A stretch of 32,611 nt of DNA from Fidelibacterota bacterium (GTDB lineage: Bacteria > Fidelibacterota > UBA2242): the NCBI GenBank assembly GCA_030603165.1, contig JAUVYH010000016.1, forward strand, positions 1-32,611. Direction: 5' to 3'. The first letter of the stretch is position 1, and each line of letters starts with the position of its first letter. Both the position numbers and the translations under genes were made by a program. The notes under the pieces are model-generated. The model saw only the letters and a list, made by a program, of their open reading frames with translations, ran no database searches and was not told the DNA's origin. Positions 6,568 to 15,060 of the stretch are shown here, one piece after another.

Positions 6568-8652
6568 TTAATGTTCCTCTTCACGTTTCCGTTTATGTTC
6601 AGCGACAACCTTTTCCTGTTGTTCGCGCGGCATCGTTTCGTAATGGGAGAAACTTTGACGATGCATTCCTTTTCCCTGAGTCATCGAGCGGAGAGAAGTG
6701 CTGTAGCGATATAGTTCAGCCAACGGTACTCTGGCATTAATTTTCTGGAAGGAGCCTTCAGAATCCATCCCCTGGATTTTTCCTCGTCGAACAGAGATAT
6801 CACCCATTGCATCACCCATAAACTCATCGGGAATAATAACGGTTAAATCATAAATCGGTTCTAAAAGAATCGGGTTAGCATCCATAAAGGCTTCTTTGAA
6901 TGCGCCTTTACCGGCAATCTGGAAAGCAATATCTTTTGAATCAACAGGATGCGTTTTTCCATCATAAAATATAGCTTTTACGTCGGTGACATTATAACCG
7001 GCGAGGATACCTTCTTCGCAAGCCGCTTTCACACCTTTTTCAACAGAAGGCACAAAAACGCGGTCAACGTTTTGCCCCGTGAGAGTATTTAAAAATTCGA
7101 TACCTGTACCGCGCTCCGCCGGCTCAATACGCATCCATACTTCGGCAAATTGTCCGGCGCCGCCGGATTGCTTTTTATGACGATATTTTGATGAACCTTG
7201 TTTTTTAATAGTTTCACGATAAGGAATACGGGGAGGTAACTGATCGACTTCCACGTTGAATTTTTGTTTCAGGCGTTCTAACAAAATAGTGAAGTGAAGT
7301 TCGCCCTGACCGGAAAGGATAGTCTGTTTAAGTTCGGGATCGTAGTGATATGTGATAGTTGGATCTTCATCGGATAAGGTTTGCAGTCCGGAATTAATTT
7401 TGTCTTCATCGCCGCGGGATTTTGGGGTAATCGCTACTTGCAGGACAGGTTCAGGAAACTTGATTTTCGGATATTCAACCGGTGATTTTGAATCTGCAAG
7501 AGTATCGGTTGTATGCGTATATTTCAATTTAACGACCGTTCCGATGTCGCCGGCATGAAGGTGGGCAACCTCAAGTTTATCTTTACCGTTTGCAACGTAA
7601 ATTTGTCCAAGGCGCTCGCTCTTTCCGGATTTTACATTGACTAAATCCAAACCGGAACGAACCATACCGGACATCACACGAAATATTGATAACTCGCCAA
7701 TATGTTTTTCACTTATCGTCTTAAATACGAACATTGATACCGGTTCATCATCATTAACTTTTCTTTCTACAGATTGACCTTTGTATTCACCGGACACGAC
7801 TTTTTTATAATCGGGCGCCGGCGCATATTTGATAATAGAGTCGAGGAGAGCAGAACTGCCGGTATTATTAAAAGCGGAAGCAGCAAAAACAGGGAAGATA
7901 TTCCGATTGATAATGGCATTTTTTAGCCCTTCAAGTAATTCTTTTTCCGTAAGCGCGCCCTCTTCAAAATATCTTTCAAGCAAAGCATCATCGGATTCGG
8001 CAACGAACTCGATTAATTCTTCACGGAGAGTATTAACGGTATCCTGAAGATCCGCCGGGACTTCCTCTTCAGTTGAAGTACCTTTGCCGTCCTTAGAGTA
8101 ACGATATACTTTATTTGCTAAAATATCAACAATTGCGTCAAAATCTATGCCTTGATTGACGGGAATTTGTAACGGAACAACATGTTTTCCAAATGATTCT
8201 TTCAATCCCTGTAACGTCTTATCAAAATTTGCATGCTCCTTGTCCAGCATATTGATGACAAACCATACCGGTATATCTTCTTCTTTTGTAAAATTAAAAA
8301 CCAACTCAGTTCCTACCTCGACACCGGTTTGAGCATGTACAACAATTAAGCCAAGGTCACTAACACGGGTGATTGCTTTTGCTTCGCCGATAAAATCGAG
8401 GTATCCGGGAGTATCGAGAATATTAATTTTAAATTTTGCCCATTCACAATGGATCAGAGAAGAAGAAATGGAGAATTTTCTACTAATCTCATCATCGTTA
8501 TAATCGGAAACCGTTGTTCCGTCATTAATTTGTCCTAAACGAGTCGTAGCGCCGGCAGTATAAAGCAGCGCCTCGACAAAAGATGTTTTCCCCGCGGATG
8601 CATGACCTAAAACAGCAATATTTCGAATTTCATTAGTTTGGAATTCTTTCAA
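6568..8652 (-). CDS. Elongation factor G-like translational GTPase
   Basis: This 694-aa protein has the EF-G domain order: GTPase, beta barrel, and domains III, IV and V. Seen: G1 GHASAGKT (16-23), G3 DTPGYLDF (80-87), and a G4 that reads NMLD (134-137) where NKxD is usual. Domain IV-type sequence follows (SGGAGQFAEVWMRIEP and on), and the C-terminal SLRSMTQGKGMHRQSFSHYE is typical of domain V. The sequence fits the second EF-G class present in many bacteria beside the canonical factor; no rpsL, rpsG or tuf genes are near. Translation starts at TTG (8650-8652): a GGAGG lies 6 bases upstream, and no in-frame ATG is better placed. The GTPase frame begins 12 bases after the stop of the synthetase gene, so both are probably one operon driven by the promoter at 10223-10251. 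Confidence 0.92.
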   Translation of the reverse strand: MKEFQTNEIRNIAVLGHASAGKTSFVEALLYTAGATTRLGQINDGTTVSDYNDDEISRKFSISSSLIHCEWAKFKINILDTPGYLDFIGEAKAITRVSDLGLIVVHAQTGVEVGTELVFNFTKEEDIPVWFVINMLDKEHANFDKTLQGLKESFGKHVVPLQIPVNQGIDFDAIVDILANKVYRYSKDGKGTSTEEEVPADLQDTVNTLREELIEFVAESDDALLERYFEEGALTEKELLEGLKNAIINRNIFPVFAASAFNNTGSSALLDSIIKYAPAPDYKKVVSGEYKGQSVERKVNDDEPVSMFVFKTISEKHIGELSIFRVMSGMVRSGLDLVNVKSGKSERLGQIYVANGKDKLEVAHLHAGDIGTVVKLKYTHTTDTLADSKSPVEYPKIKFPEPVLQVAITPKSRGDEDKINSGLQTLSDEDPTITYHYDPELKQTILSGQGELHFTILLERLKQKFNVEVDQLPPRIPYRETIKKQGSSKYRHKKQSGGAGQFAEVWMRIEPAERGTGIEFLNTLTGQNVDRVFVPSVEKGVKAACEEGILAGYNVTDVKAIFYDGKTHPVDSKDIAFQIAGKGAFKEAFMDANPILLEPIYDLTVIIPDEFMGDAMGDISVRRGKIQGMDSEGSFQKINARVPLAELYRYSTSLRSMTQGKGMHRQSFSHYETMPREQQEKVVAEHKRKREEEH

Positions 8653-8658
8653 AACAAT

Positions 8659-8663
8659 CCTCC
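8659..8663 (-). promoter_or_regulatory. Shine-Dalgarno site that fixes the TTG start of the EF-G-like gene
   Basis: Minus-strand GGAGG lies directly after the TAA stop of the upstream synthetase gene (TAAAGGAGG), 6 bases before TTG AAA GAA. The stop/SD proximity suggests translational coupling. Confidence 0.8.
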
Positions 8664-8664
8664 T

Positions 8665-10182
8665 TTATTTCCTAACTATTTCATGTTGATGTAATTGTGA
8701 TTTTTTAATGACCCCGATGCAGTTTCGTTCAAAATGATCAAAAACGGTAATCTCATCGGGCACTAAATATTTTGGTAATTTCTCTTTACAGAATTTGAGT
8801 AATTCTTCTTTATCCGGAGATTCATCATCAAAGAGAGTTACAGCCAGTTGAATTTCGTTATGCCATTTACTGTCATTTGAATGCAATATAGTGGCTTCGC
8901 GGATATTTGGATGTTGAATGACTACATCCAAAATACTTTTTGGCAGTATTTGAAATCCCTTTCGATAAATACGGTCTGATTGCTTGGCTTCCCAATATAA
9001 AAATCCTGCGCTGTCTCTTCTCGCAATATCGCCGGTGTTAATCCATTCATCAGGTTCTCTTCCATTTCCCCTGTATTGATCAAAGCAATGGTGAAATACA
9101 TTTTTACCACGAACCATCAGATTACCCGGTTGTCCATCGGCTTCTTCATTGCCGTTCTCGTCAACTATCAATAATTCACAACAGGAGAGAGGCTTACCGA
9201 CGGACAATGAAATGTTTCTATTTGAATTTAGATTCATTGTGATTACAGGCGCTTCGGTAACGCCATAGGCTTCCATAACCATTGCGCCATAGCGTTGATA
9301 AATAAGGTCTTTTATTTTTATAGAAAAACTGTCACCAGCCGGAATATAGAAATCAATGGAATTGAGTTTTTCAGGTTCAAGGTGTTCGTCGCCGGTTAAT
9401 TCTTCTATAAATCCACTATTACTGATAAAAGTATTCACCTTATGATCGTAAATCGATGAATAAAGCGCTTCCCGCGAATCATCAACAGGAATGATAATAG
9501 TACTTCCTGAAACAATTGCCAGATTGATGACAAGTGAAAAGGGAAAGTAGTGAAAATAGGGAAGACTGGTGTATAGTCTGAACATATAATTTTTAGGAAA
9601 TCGTTCGATAGTTGCCGCCGCCGTTTCAAACAGGCTGTCATGTGTAAAAACGAGGGATTTGGGATGAGTGTAATCTCCGGCGCTAAATAAAATAACGGCG
9701 TTGTTTTTATCCTTAGTTGATAAATGATGTTTGGTCATGCCCCGGATATTCAGGCAATCACGAAGGTTCTCTGTATTATGATCTGTTTCACCGTCAAGCA
9801 CGAAACATTTTATAGGTCTGCCACAAAGATCGCAGATACTATCGGCATATTCCTGGAAGTGTCCTGAATAAATCAGAGTACCAATACGTGTTGTAGTTGC
9901 AAGTGTTGCGACCTCATCTTTAGAAACCGTCCATGGTAAAAGCGCTGCAATTGCACCGGTATTTAAAATCGCTAAATATGAAATGATGAATTCCGGACAG
10001 TTTTGAAGCAAAATGCCGACAGTATGACCGGGTCTGACTCCGGTATTTATGAGTTTATTTGTCAGAGATTGTATCTGGGATGACGCATCCTTAAATGTGA
10101 GATGATAATCACCGTGTATAATAAAGGGATGTACCGGATTATTTTGTGCAAAGAAGTCTATAAAGTCGTTTAGTTGTTTCAT
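8665..10182 (-). CDS. AMP-dependent synthetase/ligase family protein with degenerate catalytic motifs
   Basis: This 505-aa ANL-superfamily protein (acyl-CoA synthetases and related adenylating enzymes) has the normal length. Seen: an N-terminal acyl-CoA-synthetase-like region (HPFIIHGDYHLTFKD), YGVTEAP (A5-like, near residue 304), NTGDIARRD (A7-like, near 380), and SDRIYRKGFQILP (A8-like). Two motifs deviate. The P-loop usually written SGTTGxPKG reads SAGDYTHPKSLVFTH (about 169-183), and the C-terminal A10 motif, normally SGKI with the adenylation lysine, reads CIGVIKKSQL, with Val at the lysine position. Adjacent lysines might substitute, or the protein may have lost adenylation. The EF-G-like gene follows 12 bases later. 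No substrate can be named. It has no good ribosome site, but a strong promoter lies 41 bases upstream. Confidence 0.85.
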   Translation of the reverse strand: MKQLNDFIDFFAQNNPVHPFIIHGDYHLTFKDASSQIQSLTNKLINTGVRPGHTVGILLQNCPEFIISYLAILNTGAIAALLPWTVSKDEVATLATTTRIGTLIYSGHFQEYADSICDLCGRPIKCFVLDGETDHNTENLRDCLNIRGMTKHHLSTKDKNNAVILFSAGDYTHPKSLVFTHDSLFETAAATIERFPKNYMFRLYTSLPYFHYFPFSLVINLAIVSGSTIIIPVDDSREALYSSIYDHKVNTFISNSGFIEELTGDEHLEPEKLNSIDFYIPAGDSFSIKIKDLIYQRYGAMVMEAYGVTEAPVITMNLNSNRNISLSVGKPLSCCELLIVDENGNEEADGQPGNLMVRGKNVFHHCFDQYRGNGREPDEWINTGDIARRDSAGFLYWEAKQSDRIYRKGFQILPKSILDVVIQHPNIREATILHSNDSKWHNEIQLAVTLFDDESPDKEELLKFCKEKLPKYLVPDEITVFDHFERNCIGVIKKSQLHQHEIVRK

Positions 10183-10187
10183 TATTT

Positions 10188-10270
10188 TTCGCTATAAATT
10201 TTTAAAATAAAAAAAGCAGAAAATTTTAATCATTTTGCTTTCTTATGTCAAGATAATTACCGGATATTTT
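10188..10270. repeat. Duplicated upstream region, copy 1
   Basis: About 80 bases immediately upstream of the synthetase gene match 11965-12043, upstream of the MTHFR gene. The core from the -10 through the -35 and beyond (10223-10269) is nearly identical, while the leader part is looser. The duplication places the same promoter before two genes. Confidence 0.75.
10223..10251 (-). promoter_or_regulatory. Sigma-70-type promoter for the synthetase/EF-G operon
   Basis: Minus-strand TTGACA (10246-10251) and TAAAAT (10223-10228) are separated by 17 bases. The -35 is a perfect consensus match and the -10 matches in five of six positions. The expected transcript start lies about 35 bases before the synthetase start codon. 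Confidence 0.8.
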
Positions 10271-10373
10271 AGAATTATTTTTTGCACCAAAATATGGTTT
10301 TTTAAAAGCCCTTTGAATTAATATTATAGATACAGGGACCTGATAAAACAGCAATTTTTTATGTATGGTTTTT

Positions 10374-11951
10374 TTAACAATTTTCATCATGAACTTTTTC
10401 ATAGGCTTTATGATCTCTCAGCAGGAAGTAATTAGCCCAGCCTGATGAGTATCTTAGCGAATTATCCTTAATGACCGGTTTTCTGTTAAGCAAACCTGCA
10501 TTATTGCCGTTAAAGTATTTATTCCGGTAATAAGCCTTTACCCAGATACAGTCTTTTTCTCTTTGGGTTAGTTCGCAACGCTCGTTCAGACTGCCGCCGC
10601 AGGGACCATTGCGCTGGTTTTTAGCACACTGCTCGCCGGGACACAAGTAGGTAATATCCGGCAAGGAACAGTCACCGCATTCTTTACAGCCGAACAAAGC
10701 GACTTTCCACATTTTTTCATTGAAGTAAGCCAGTTTATTCAATGTCTTGAGCCGCTTTTTCTCCAGCACACTGTAGGTAAATTTACAAAAGCCGAACATG
10801 GGAGAATGATAAGTAAAGAAAATCCTGTGGACAATTCTGCAAAAACGATATGCCAGGGTAACATGCTTTGCGTAGTCTTTTTTCCGATAATTAATGTAAA
10901 CAGGGTTCTTCTGTTGCCTGTCGGCAAGCCCTGTGCTTTCATCTTTTACGTATAAATAGAATTCGTTCGCTCTCGGATTCGTCAGTTCCTCAACAAAATC
11001 ACACCACGGCGCTGATTCATATTCTTTCGCTTGTTCCAAGATAGCTGCGAAATCTTTATAATTATCAAAGCCACCGATATGAACGCCGTCATAGCCTATG
11101 TTTTTATAAGCGACTATCTGCTTAGCGGCAAATTCAATGAAAAACTTTTTCCCTTTGTCCGCTGATTGCTTTGCTTTATTTACCCGTTCGAGCAACAGGT
11201 CAGAAACAACACAGCCGGCAATCGTGCCGTTATTAAACGTCCGGGCAACACCGGGAGACAATAAATACACATTCGCAATCAGGGGAACATTAAACTTGTG
11301 TTCTTTCAGGAAACACAAGAGATCATGCGATTTCCGGATGTCGTATCCCAGCTGTGGAATGATAAAATTGGCGCCGGTTTTCAATTTTAGTCGGAGCTTT
11401 TCGTATTGCATGACCAACTCGGCTTCGGTCAGTTTGAACGGTGAGACCGTGCATCCCAGGAAAAAGTCCGTGCTGCCCAGATTGATAAAACTACCCGATT
11501 TCCTGCCGTTGACTCTCAGACCGGTATTCATATCGGTCAGCATTTCTAATAGCCCCACCGAATCCAGATCGAAAACCGGATAGGAAATTCCCCGGTAACC
11601 ATCGACCGGATAATCGCCGGTTAGCACCATCAGGTTTTCAATCCCTTCGCTGGCATATTTCCAGGCGCGGCTTTCGAGCATATTTCTGCTGCTGTCCTTA
11701 CAGGTAATGTTGACGACAACATTCTTGCCTCTCTGCAGCACCTGCCTGGCAACGATGTCGGGCGCAATCATCGGATTTCCGCCGGCATTATCAGTTAAGG
11801 ATATCCAGTCAAGACGTTCATCTATGCTAAGATCTTCGGCAAGCTTGAGCAACATCTGCCCGTTTTTCTGTTGTAGTTTGCCTCTCGTAGTCACCAGCTC
11901 TGCACCAATGACAAATTTTCCGCTTTTGATTATATCTCTTAGTCTTTCCAT
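10374..11951 (-). CDS. metF: Methylenetetrahydrofolate reductase fused to cysteine-rich MTHFR C-terminal domain
   Basis: This 525-aa protein carries two parts. Residues about 1-310 match the MetF-type barrel that reduces 5,10-methylene-tetrahydrofolate using flavin. Seen: GAELVTTRG near the start, LDWISLTDNAGG (metal/flavin-side loop), NITCKDSSRNMLES, and LMVLTGDYP, the usual MetF flavin/folate-binding phrase. Residues about 370-500 form a cysteine-rich domain with GCKECGDCSLPDITYLCPGEQCAK and GPCGGSLNERC, matching the MTHFR C-terminal/MetV-type zinc or iron-sulfur domain found with MetF in organisms with Wood-Ljungdahl-type or corrinoid methyl metabolism. The fusion suggests a ferredoxin- or partner-dependent reductase and not the simple NADH enzyme, but that is inference. 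The start has a weak AGGA site; the promoter at 11997-12025 supports it. Confidence 0.93.
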   Translation of the reverse strand: MERLRDIIKSGKFVIGAELVTTRGKLQQKNGQMLLKLAEDLSIDERLDWISLTDNAGGNPMIAPDIVARQVLQRGKNVVVNITCKDSSRNMLESRAWKYASEGIENLMVLTGDYPVDGYRGISYPVFDLDSVGLLEMLTDMNTGLRVNGRKSGSFINLGSTDFFLGCTVSPFKLTEAELVMQYEKLRLKLKTGANFIIPQLGYDIRKSHDLLCFLKEHKFNVPLIANVYLLSPGVARTFNNGTIAGCVVSDLLLERVNKAKQSADKGKKFFIEFAAKQIVAYKNIGYDGVHIGGFDNYKDFAAILEQAKEYESAPWCDFVEELTNPRANEFYLYVKDESTGLADRQQKNPVYINYRKKDYAKHVTLAYRFCRIVHRIFFTYHSPMFGFCKFTYSVLEKKRLKTLNKLAYFNEKMWKVALFGCKECGDCSLPDITYLCPGEQCAKNQRNGPCGGSLNERCELTQREKDCIWVKAYYRNKYFNGNNAGLLNRKPVIKDNSLRYSSGWANYFLLRDHKAYEKVHDENC

Positions 11952-11964
11952 AATATCCTGATTA

Positions 11965-12043
11965 TTCGCTAAAAAGTTTAAAAATAAAAGCCAGAAATTT
12001 TAATCATTTTGCTTTCTTATGTCAAGATAATTACCGGATATTT
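11965..12043. repeat. Duplicated upstream region, copy 2
   Basis: This matches 10188-10270. The conserved core covers the -10, the 17-bp spacer and the -35, plus about 20 bases further upstream, ending near ACCGGATATT in both copies. Confidence 0.75.
11997..12025 (-). promoter_or_regulatory. metF: Sigma-70-type promoter for the MTHFR gene
   Basis: Minus-strand TTGACA (12020-12025) and TAAAAT (11997-12002) have a 17-base spacer identical in length and nearly in sequence to the promoter at 10223-10251. The expected leader is about 40 bases. Confidence 0.8.
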
Positions 12044-12079
12044 GAGATATTTTTATTTTTGCCTCGAAATAATTCATTA

Positions 12080-12222
12080 GCCACAAAGACACCAAGACAC
12101 AAAGTTTTGATATAATATAGGTTAAAACAAATATTCCCAGGTTTATTAAAAAATTCAATTTACAGTCCCGACAAAGTCCGGATCTATATTTAATATTCTT
12201 AGTGACTTAGTGCCTTCGTGGC
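12080..12222. repeat. Imperfect inverted repeat with ACAAAG-type hexamer rhythm
   Basis: The left arm (12080-12104) starts GCCACAAAGACACCAAGACA. The right arm (12198-12222) read on the minus strand starts GCCACGAAGGCACTAAGTCA. About 20 of 25 positions agree, with 93 bases between the arms. Similar GCCACxAAGxCAC sequences are common intergenic repeats in environmental genomes. No gene lies within it. Confidence 0.6.
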
Positions 12223-12261
12223 ATAAATATATGAATAATCCAAGTTAAGACGGTTCATGTT

Positions 12262-14730
12262 CTATTTCATTAATATCATTTTCTTTGAAAACGTTTTAAA
12301 ATCAGTTTTAAGTACATAAATATAGAGACCTGAACACATTGTATTTGAGTTCCACTGGACAGAATATTTACCTGAATTCTGATATTCGTCAACTAAATGT
12401 TCAACTTCTTTACCAAGGATATCATATATAATGAGTTCAACCTGAGTGGGAGAAGCAACAGAATATCTGATTGTCGTTTGATTATTAAAAGGATTTGGAA
12501 AATTGGATTCCAGCGCGAATTTCAAAGGGAATGCATGATCGGTAATTTCTGTTGCCTGTACTTCATCAACCCATGCTACTTTAATCGCATCGGCTCTCAG
12601 TACCGGTCCGACAGTACTTTGGCGTGTATCAATAACTTGTATTTTCACAGTTTGATCTTTGAGTATGTTGTATCTGCCCAGAGGTTTCCAAAAACCACTA
12701 CCTTCGTTTTGATCAGTGATTATAGAATCTATTACAAGATCCTCCACGCTTATGATATAGAGCGCTTTATCGGCTGAATTAATTGTTGTGGGAACTATCT
12801 CGGAGATTTCATAGAATCCGTGCTTTTGGACTATTATCCAAAACTCCGCTTCAGCCGGCGGATTCTGCTTCAAGTAAGCGTAACGACTTGTTGGACCATA
12901 GGCTTGTGCTACGCTATAGTGCCAGGCTCCAAATTCCTCATAAAAACCCGTATCTTCATTATCAACAATTTCGAAGTAATCTTCAACCCGTGCGATAAGT
13001 TCGATTTTCACCACAGGTTCCAGAGGGTCGTCAGACCGAATCAACATTGTGTCATTAAAAGTTCCCTTTGTTGGAAAATAAAAGCGAACAGGAATCCCTA
13101 TCTCTGACATTGGCGGCACATAAATGGTCTCATCGGCGTCTTTGATTATCTCAATATTTCCGTTACAGGTTTCAAAATAGCCGTTGATCGTAAGCGCCTC
13201 GATGCCGCCGTTGAAAACAGAGATAATCTTGCTGACCGTATCGTATTGACTTACTTCCGTGAAATTAAATAAACGCGTTCGGAGTACCAGATCCCTTGGA
13301 CGTATAAGACCGGAGATTTTCAGTACATCGCTTACTGCTCGTTTACCGGCTTGATTTTCACCTGCAACCTCCATGAGGATATAATTCTCCTCGCCGGGAT
13401 TCAGGTTAATGCTGTTTAAGTAATTCCACTCATTCGGCGTCAATCCGGAAGTGATACCGGTCGTGCAAACCGGCATAGCGTTCGTAAAAAATGTAAAGAG
13501 TATTTGTTCAACCGCATTATCAACATCAGGTATCTGGATAAATACATTATATAATCCAGCCTTTTCTACTGATAGTATCCATTTCGCACTGATAGTATCG
13601 CCGGTTTCAATATTCGCTATTCGACTACTGGTTCCCCAGGCTGCTGTTTGATTTGAAGACCAGTTACCTGATAATTCCATATATCCGGGATCATCATTAT
13701 CAATATACAAATCGTCCGGTAGGTAGGTAATAAATTCCTGGGTTTGATTCCCTACCGAATCGCAAACTGTGACGCCAATCTTAGCCAGCATGCCTTTTTC
13801 TAATAGTTTCGACGTGCGCCATGTCAGCGAACCGGTTTCAATGCAGGGCACGACGTAGTAATTTTCATAGATATCTTTTGCAGCAACGAAAGGAGTCTTT
13901 TGAAAAATGGGTTCGCTGCTTTGAATCTGCAAATACAGGCTGTCACCGAAAAATTCTTCCGTTATCGTCAATTGTGGTGCGGTAACATCTTCACTTCCAA
14001 TCCATAGCCGCATGGCTTCCACTGCCGTGCAATATTGGAATTTAACACCTGGATACATTCCTTCTGCCCGATGTGCTAAACTATCAATGGCGGCAATATT
14101 TTCCAAGAAGTCCGTTTCCGGTAAGTGTCCCCAAATACAGGCAACTTGATCGATACCTTCATGTGCTGCTTTAAATATATCATAGAGATAATCATTTCCT
14201 CGTGTTGTGCCGAAATGAGCCGAGCGCACATTCCAGCCGGGTGTATCGCCGGGAATCCGATAATCATTATAGGCGGGATGAAAAGGTACCCATTCTGATG
14301 GAGAAATCGACCAGTCGTAAATATTATCGATAGGTTCAGTATCGCTAAGCCGCACATGAGGATAATCATTATGCATAGAAAAGGGGAGAAGGTCGTTTAA
14401 ATAATGTTGCCAGTTGTTATCCATATAATGCCAGCCGCTGCGGAAGGAGATTGGAAATACCTCTTCTTCTAAAAGAAATTGAGCAAGTGTAAAATCGAAA
14501 TCTTCTTTACATTCAAAGAAATCCTTAGTCTGATTCCACCACCATACACCATCTTTGTCATAATCCGTCCATTTCCAGGTGTGATAGTGCAAGGATAATT
14601 CATCGCCAGTGATTTCGACATTTTTGCCATGATATTTTTGCATTAAATAAAGCGTCATGATATTGGGAACCGGAATATTGGTATTAGTCGCATAGCGAAA
14701 CTGTGCCCCAGCCATCATCCACCAGGTCAT
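12262..14730 (-). CDS. Large T9SS-exported protein, main open frame after an in-frame TAG
   Basis: This open frame of 822 codons is the larger part of a gene that starts at 14976 and is cut by one TAG at 14770-14772. Past the stop the frame continues without a gap, beginning RSQFIDSYGNPLKMTWWMMAG before the ATG used here. The first 270 residues (DELSLHYHTW, PGWNVRSAHFGTTRG, HEGIDQVACIWGHLPE) form an unassigned, possibly barrel-type domain. Two segments resemble golvesin/xanthan-lyase-type domains (DDPGYMELSGNWSS and DNEDTGFYEEFGAWHYS). Between them lies a choice-of-anchor-type beta domain (RSDDPLEPVVKIEL). The C-terminus is a T9SS type A sorting domain (FPNPFNNQTTIRYS to SKKMILMK). It is presumably exported across the outer membrane and anchored or released. 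If the TAG is real, only a secretion-deficient fragment could be made from the internal ATG. Confidence 0.85.
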   Translation of the reverse strand: MTWWMMAGAQFRYATNTNIPVPNIMTLYLMQKYHGKNVEITGDELSLHYHTWKWTDYDKDGVWWWNQTKDFFECKEDFDFTLAQFLLEEEVFPISFRSGWHYMDNNWQHYLNDLLPFSMHNDYPHVRLSDTEPIDNIYDWSISPSEWVPFHPAYNDYRIPGDTPGWNVRSAHFGTTRGNDYLYDIFKAAHEGIDQVACIWGHLPETDFLENIAAIDSLAHRAEGMYPGVKFQYCTAVEAMRLWIGSEDVTAPQLTITEEFFGDSLYLQIQSSEPIFQKTPFVAAKDIYENYYVVPCIETGSLTWRTSKLLEKGMLAKIGVTVCDSVGNQTQEFITYLPDDLYIDNDDPGYMELSGNWSSNQTAAWGTSSRIANIETGDTISAKWILSVEKAGLYNVFIQIPDVDNAVEQILFTFFTNAMPVCTTGITSGLTPNEWNYLNSINLNPGEENYILMEVAGENQAGKRAVSDVLKISGLIRPRDLVLRTRLFNFTEVSQYDTVSKIISVFNGGIEALTINGYFETCNGNIEIIKDADETIYVPPMSEIGIPVRFYFPTKGTFNDTMLIRSDDPLEPVVKIELIARVEDYFEIVDNEDTGFYEEFGAWHYSVAQAYGPTSRYAYLKQNPPAEAEFWIIVQKHGFYEISEIVPTTINSADKALYIISVEDLVIDSIITDQNEGSGFWKPLGRYNILKDQTVKIQVIDTRQSTVGPVLRADAIKVAWVDEVQATEITDHAFPLKFALESNFPNPFNNQTTIRYSVASPTQVELIIYDILGKEVEHLVDEYQNSGKYSVQWNSNTMCSGLYIYVLKTDFKTFSKKMILMK

Positions 14731-14769
14731 TTTCAGTGGATTTCCATAGGAATCTATGAATTGAGATCG

Positions 14770-14976
14770 CTAGGAGGGATCCATGACTGCGAAGCAATTC
14801 CGGGATGGGTCTGTGTATAGACTGAGATTTAAAGTGCAATTATATTTACTGACACCTAATCCGTCCCATATAGCGGTATCAGAGCCGAGAACGAGATAGA
14901 CTTTTCCGGTGGATGAAAGTTGTGCAAAAGGGATGATTATGAGAAATAAAACATGGATGATACTAATTTTTTTCAT
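14770..14976 (-). pseudogene. 5' fragment of the T9SS-exported protein gene, ended by in-frame TAG
   Basis: This fragment has 68 codons. A clear signal peptide (MKKISIIHVLFLIIIPFAQL) is followed by YLVLGSDTAIWDGLG and LYTDPSRNCFAVMDPS, then TAG. The downstream frame is the same one, and 12262-14976 would read as one 904-residue protein if the TAG were a sense codon. The signal peptide here and the sorting domain at the far end belong together. The options are a recent nonsense mutation, an assembly or sequencing error, or readthrough. TAG ends the normal genes at 2525-4696 and 31580-32395, so recoding of TAG across the genome is unlikely. Confidence 0.75.
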
Positions 14977-15003
14977 AACATGAATCTAAGATATTTTTTC
15001 TCT

Positions 15004-15036
15004 AAAAAAAAGAGGGCTGGAAAATCCAGCCCTCTT
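15004..15036 (-). terminator. Rho-independent terminator of the TonB-dependent receptor gene
   Basis: The 11-bp perfect arms AAGAGGGCTGG (15010-15020) and CCAGCCCTCTT (15026-15036) enclose a 5-base loop. On the minus strand the stem is followed by a run of about eight T residues. It lies 25 bases after the receptor stop codon. Confidence 0.95.
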
Positions 15037-15060
15037 CGAAGTTATCTGTTTGGAATAATA

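Noticed and set aside
11137-11583. 148-codon plus-strand frame opposite the MTHFR gene
   Set aside because: It is fully inside a confident gene on the other strand and its product resembles no protein family.
14770-14772. TAG as pyrrolysine or genome-wide recoded codon
   Set aside because: Other genes in the window end normally in TAG, and the gene is not a methylamine methyltransferase or other known pyrrolysine protein.
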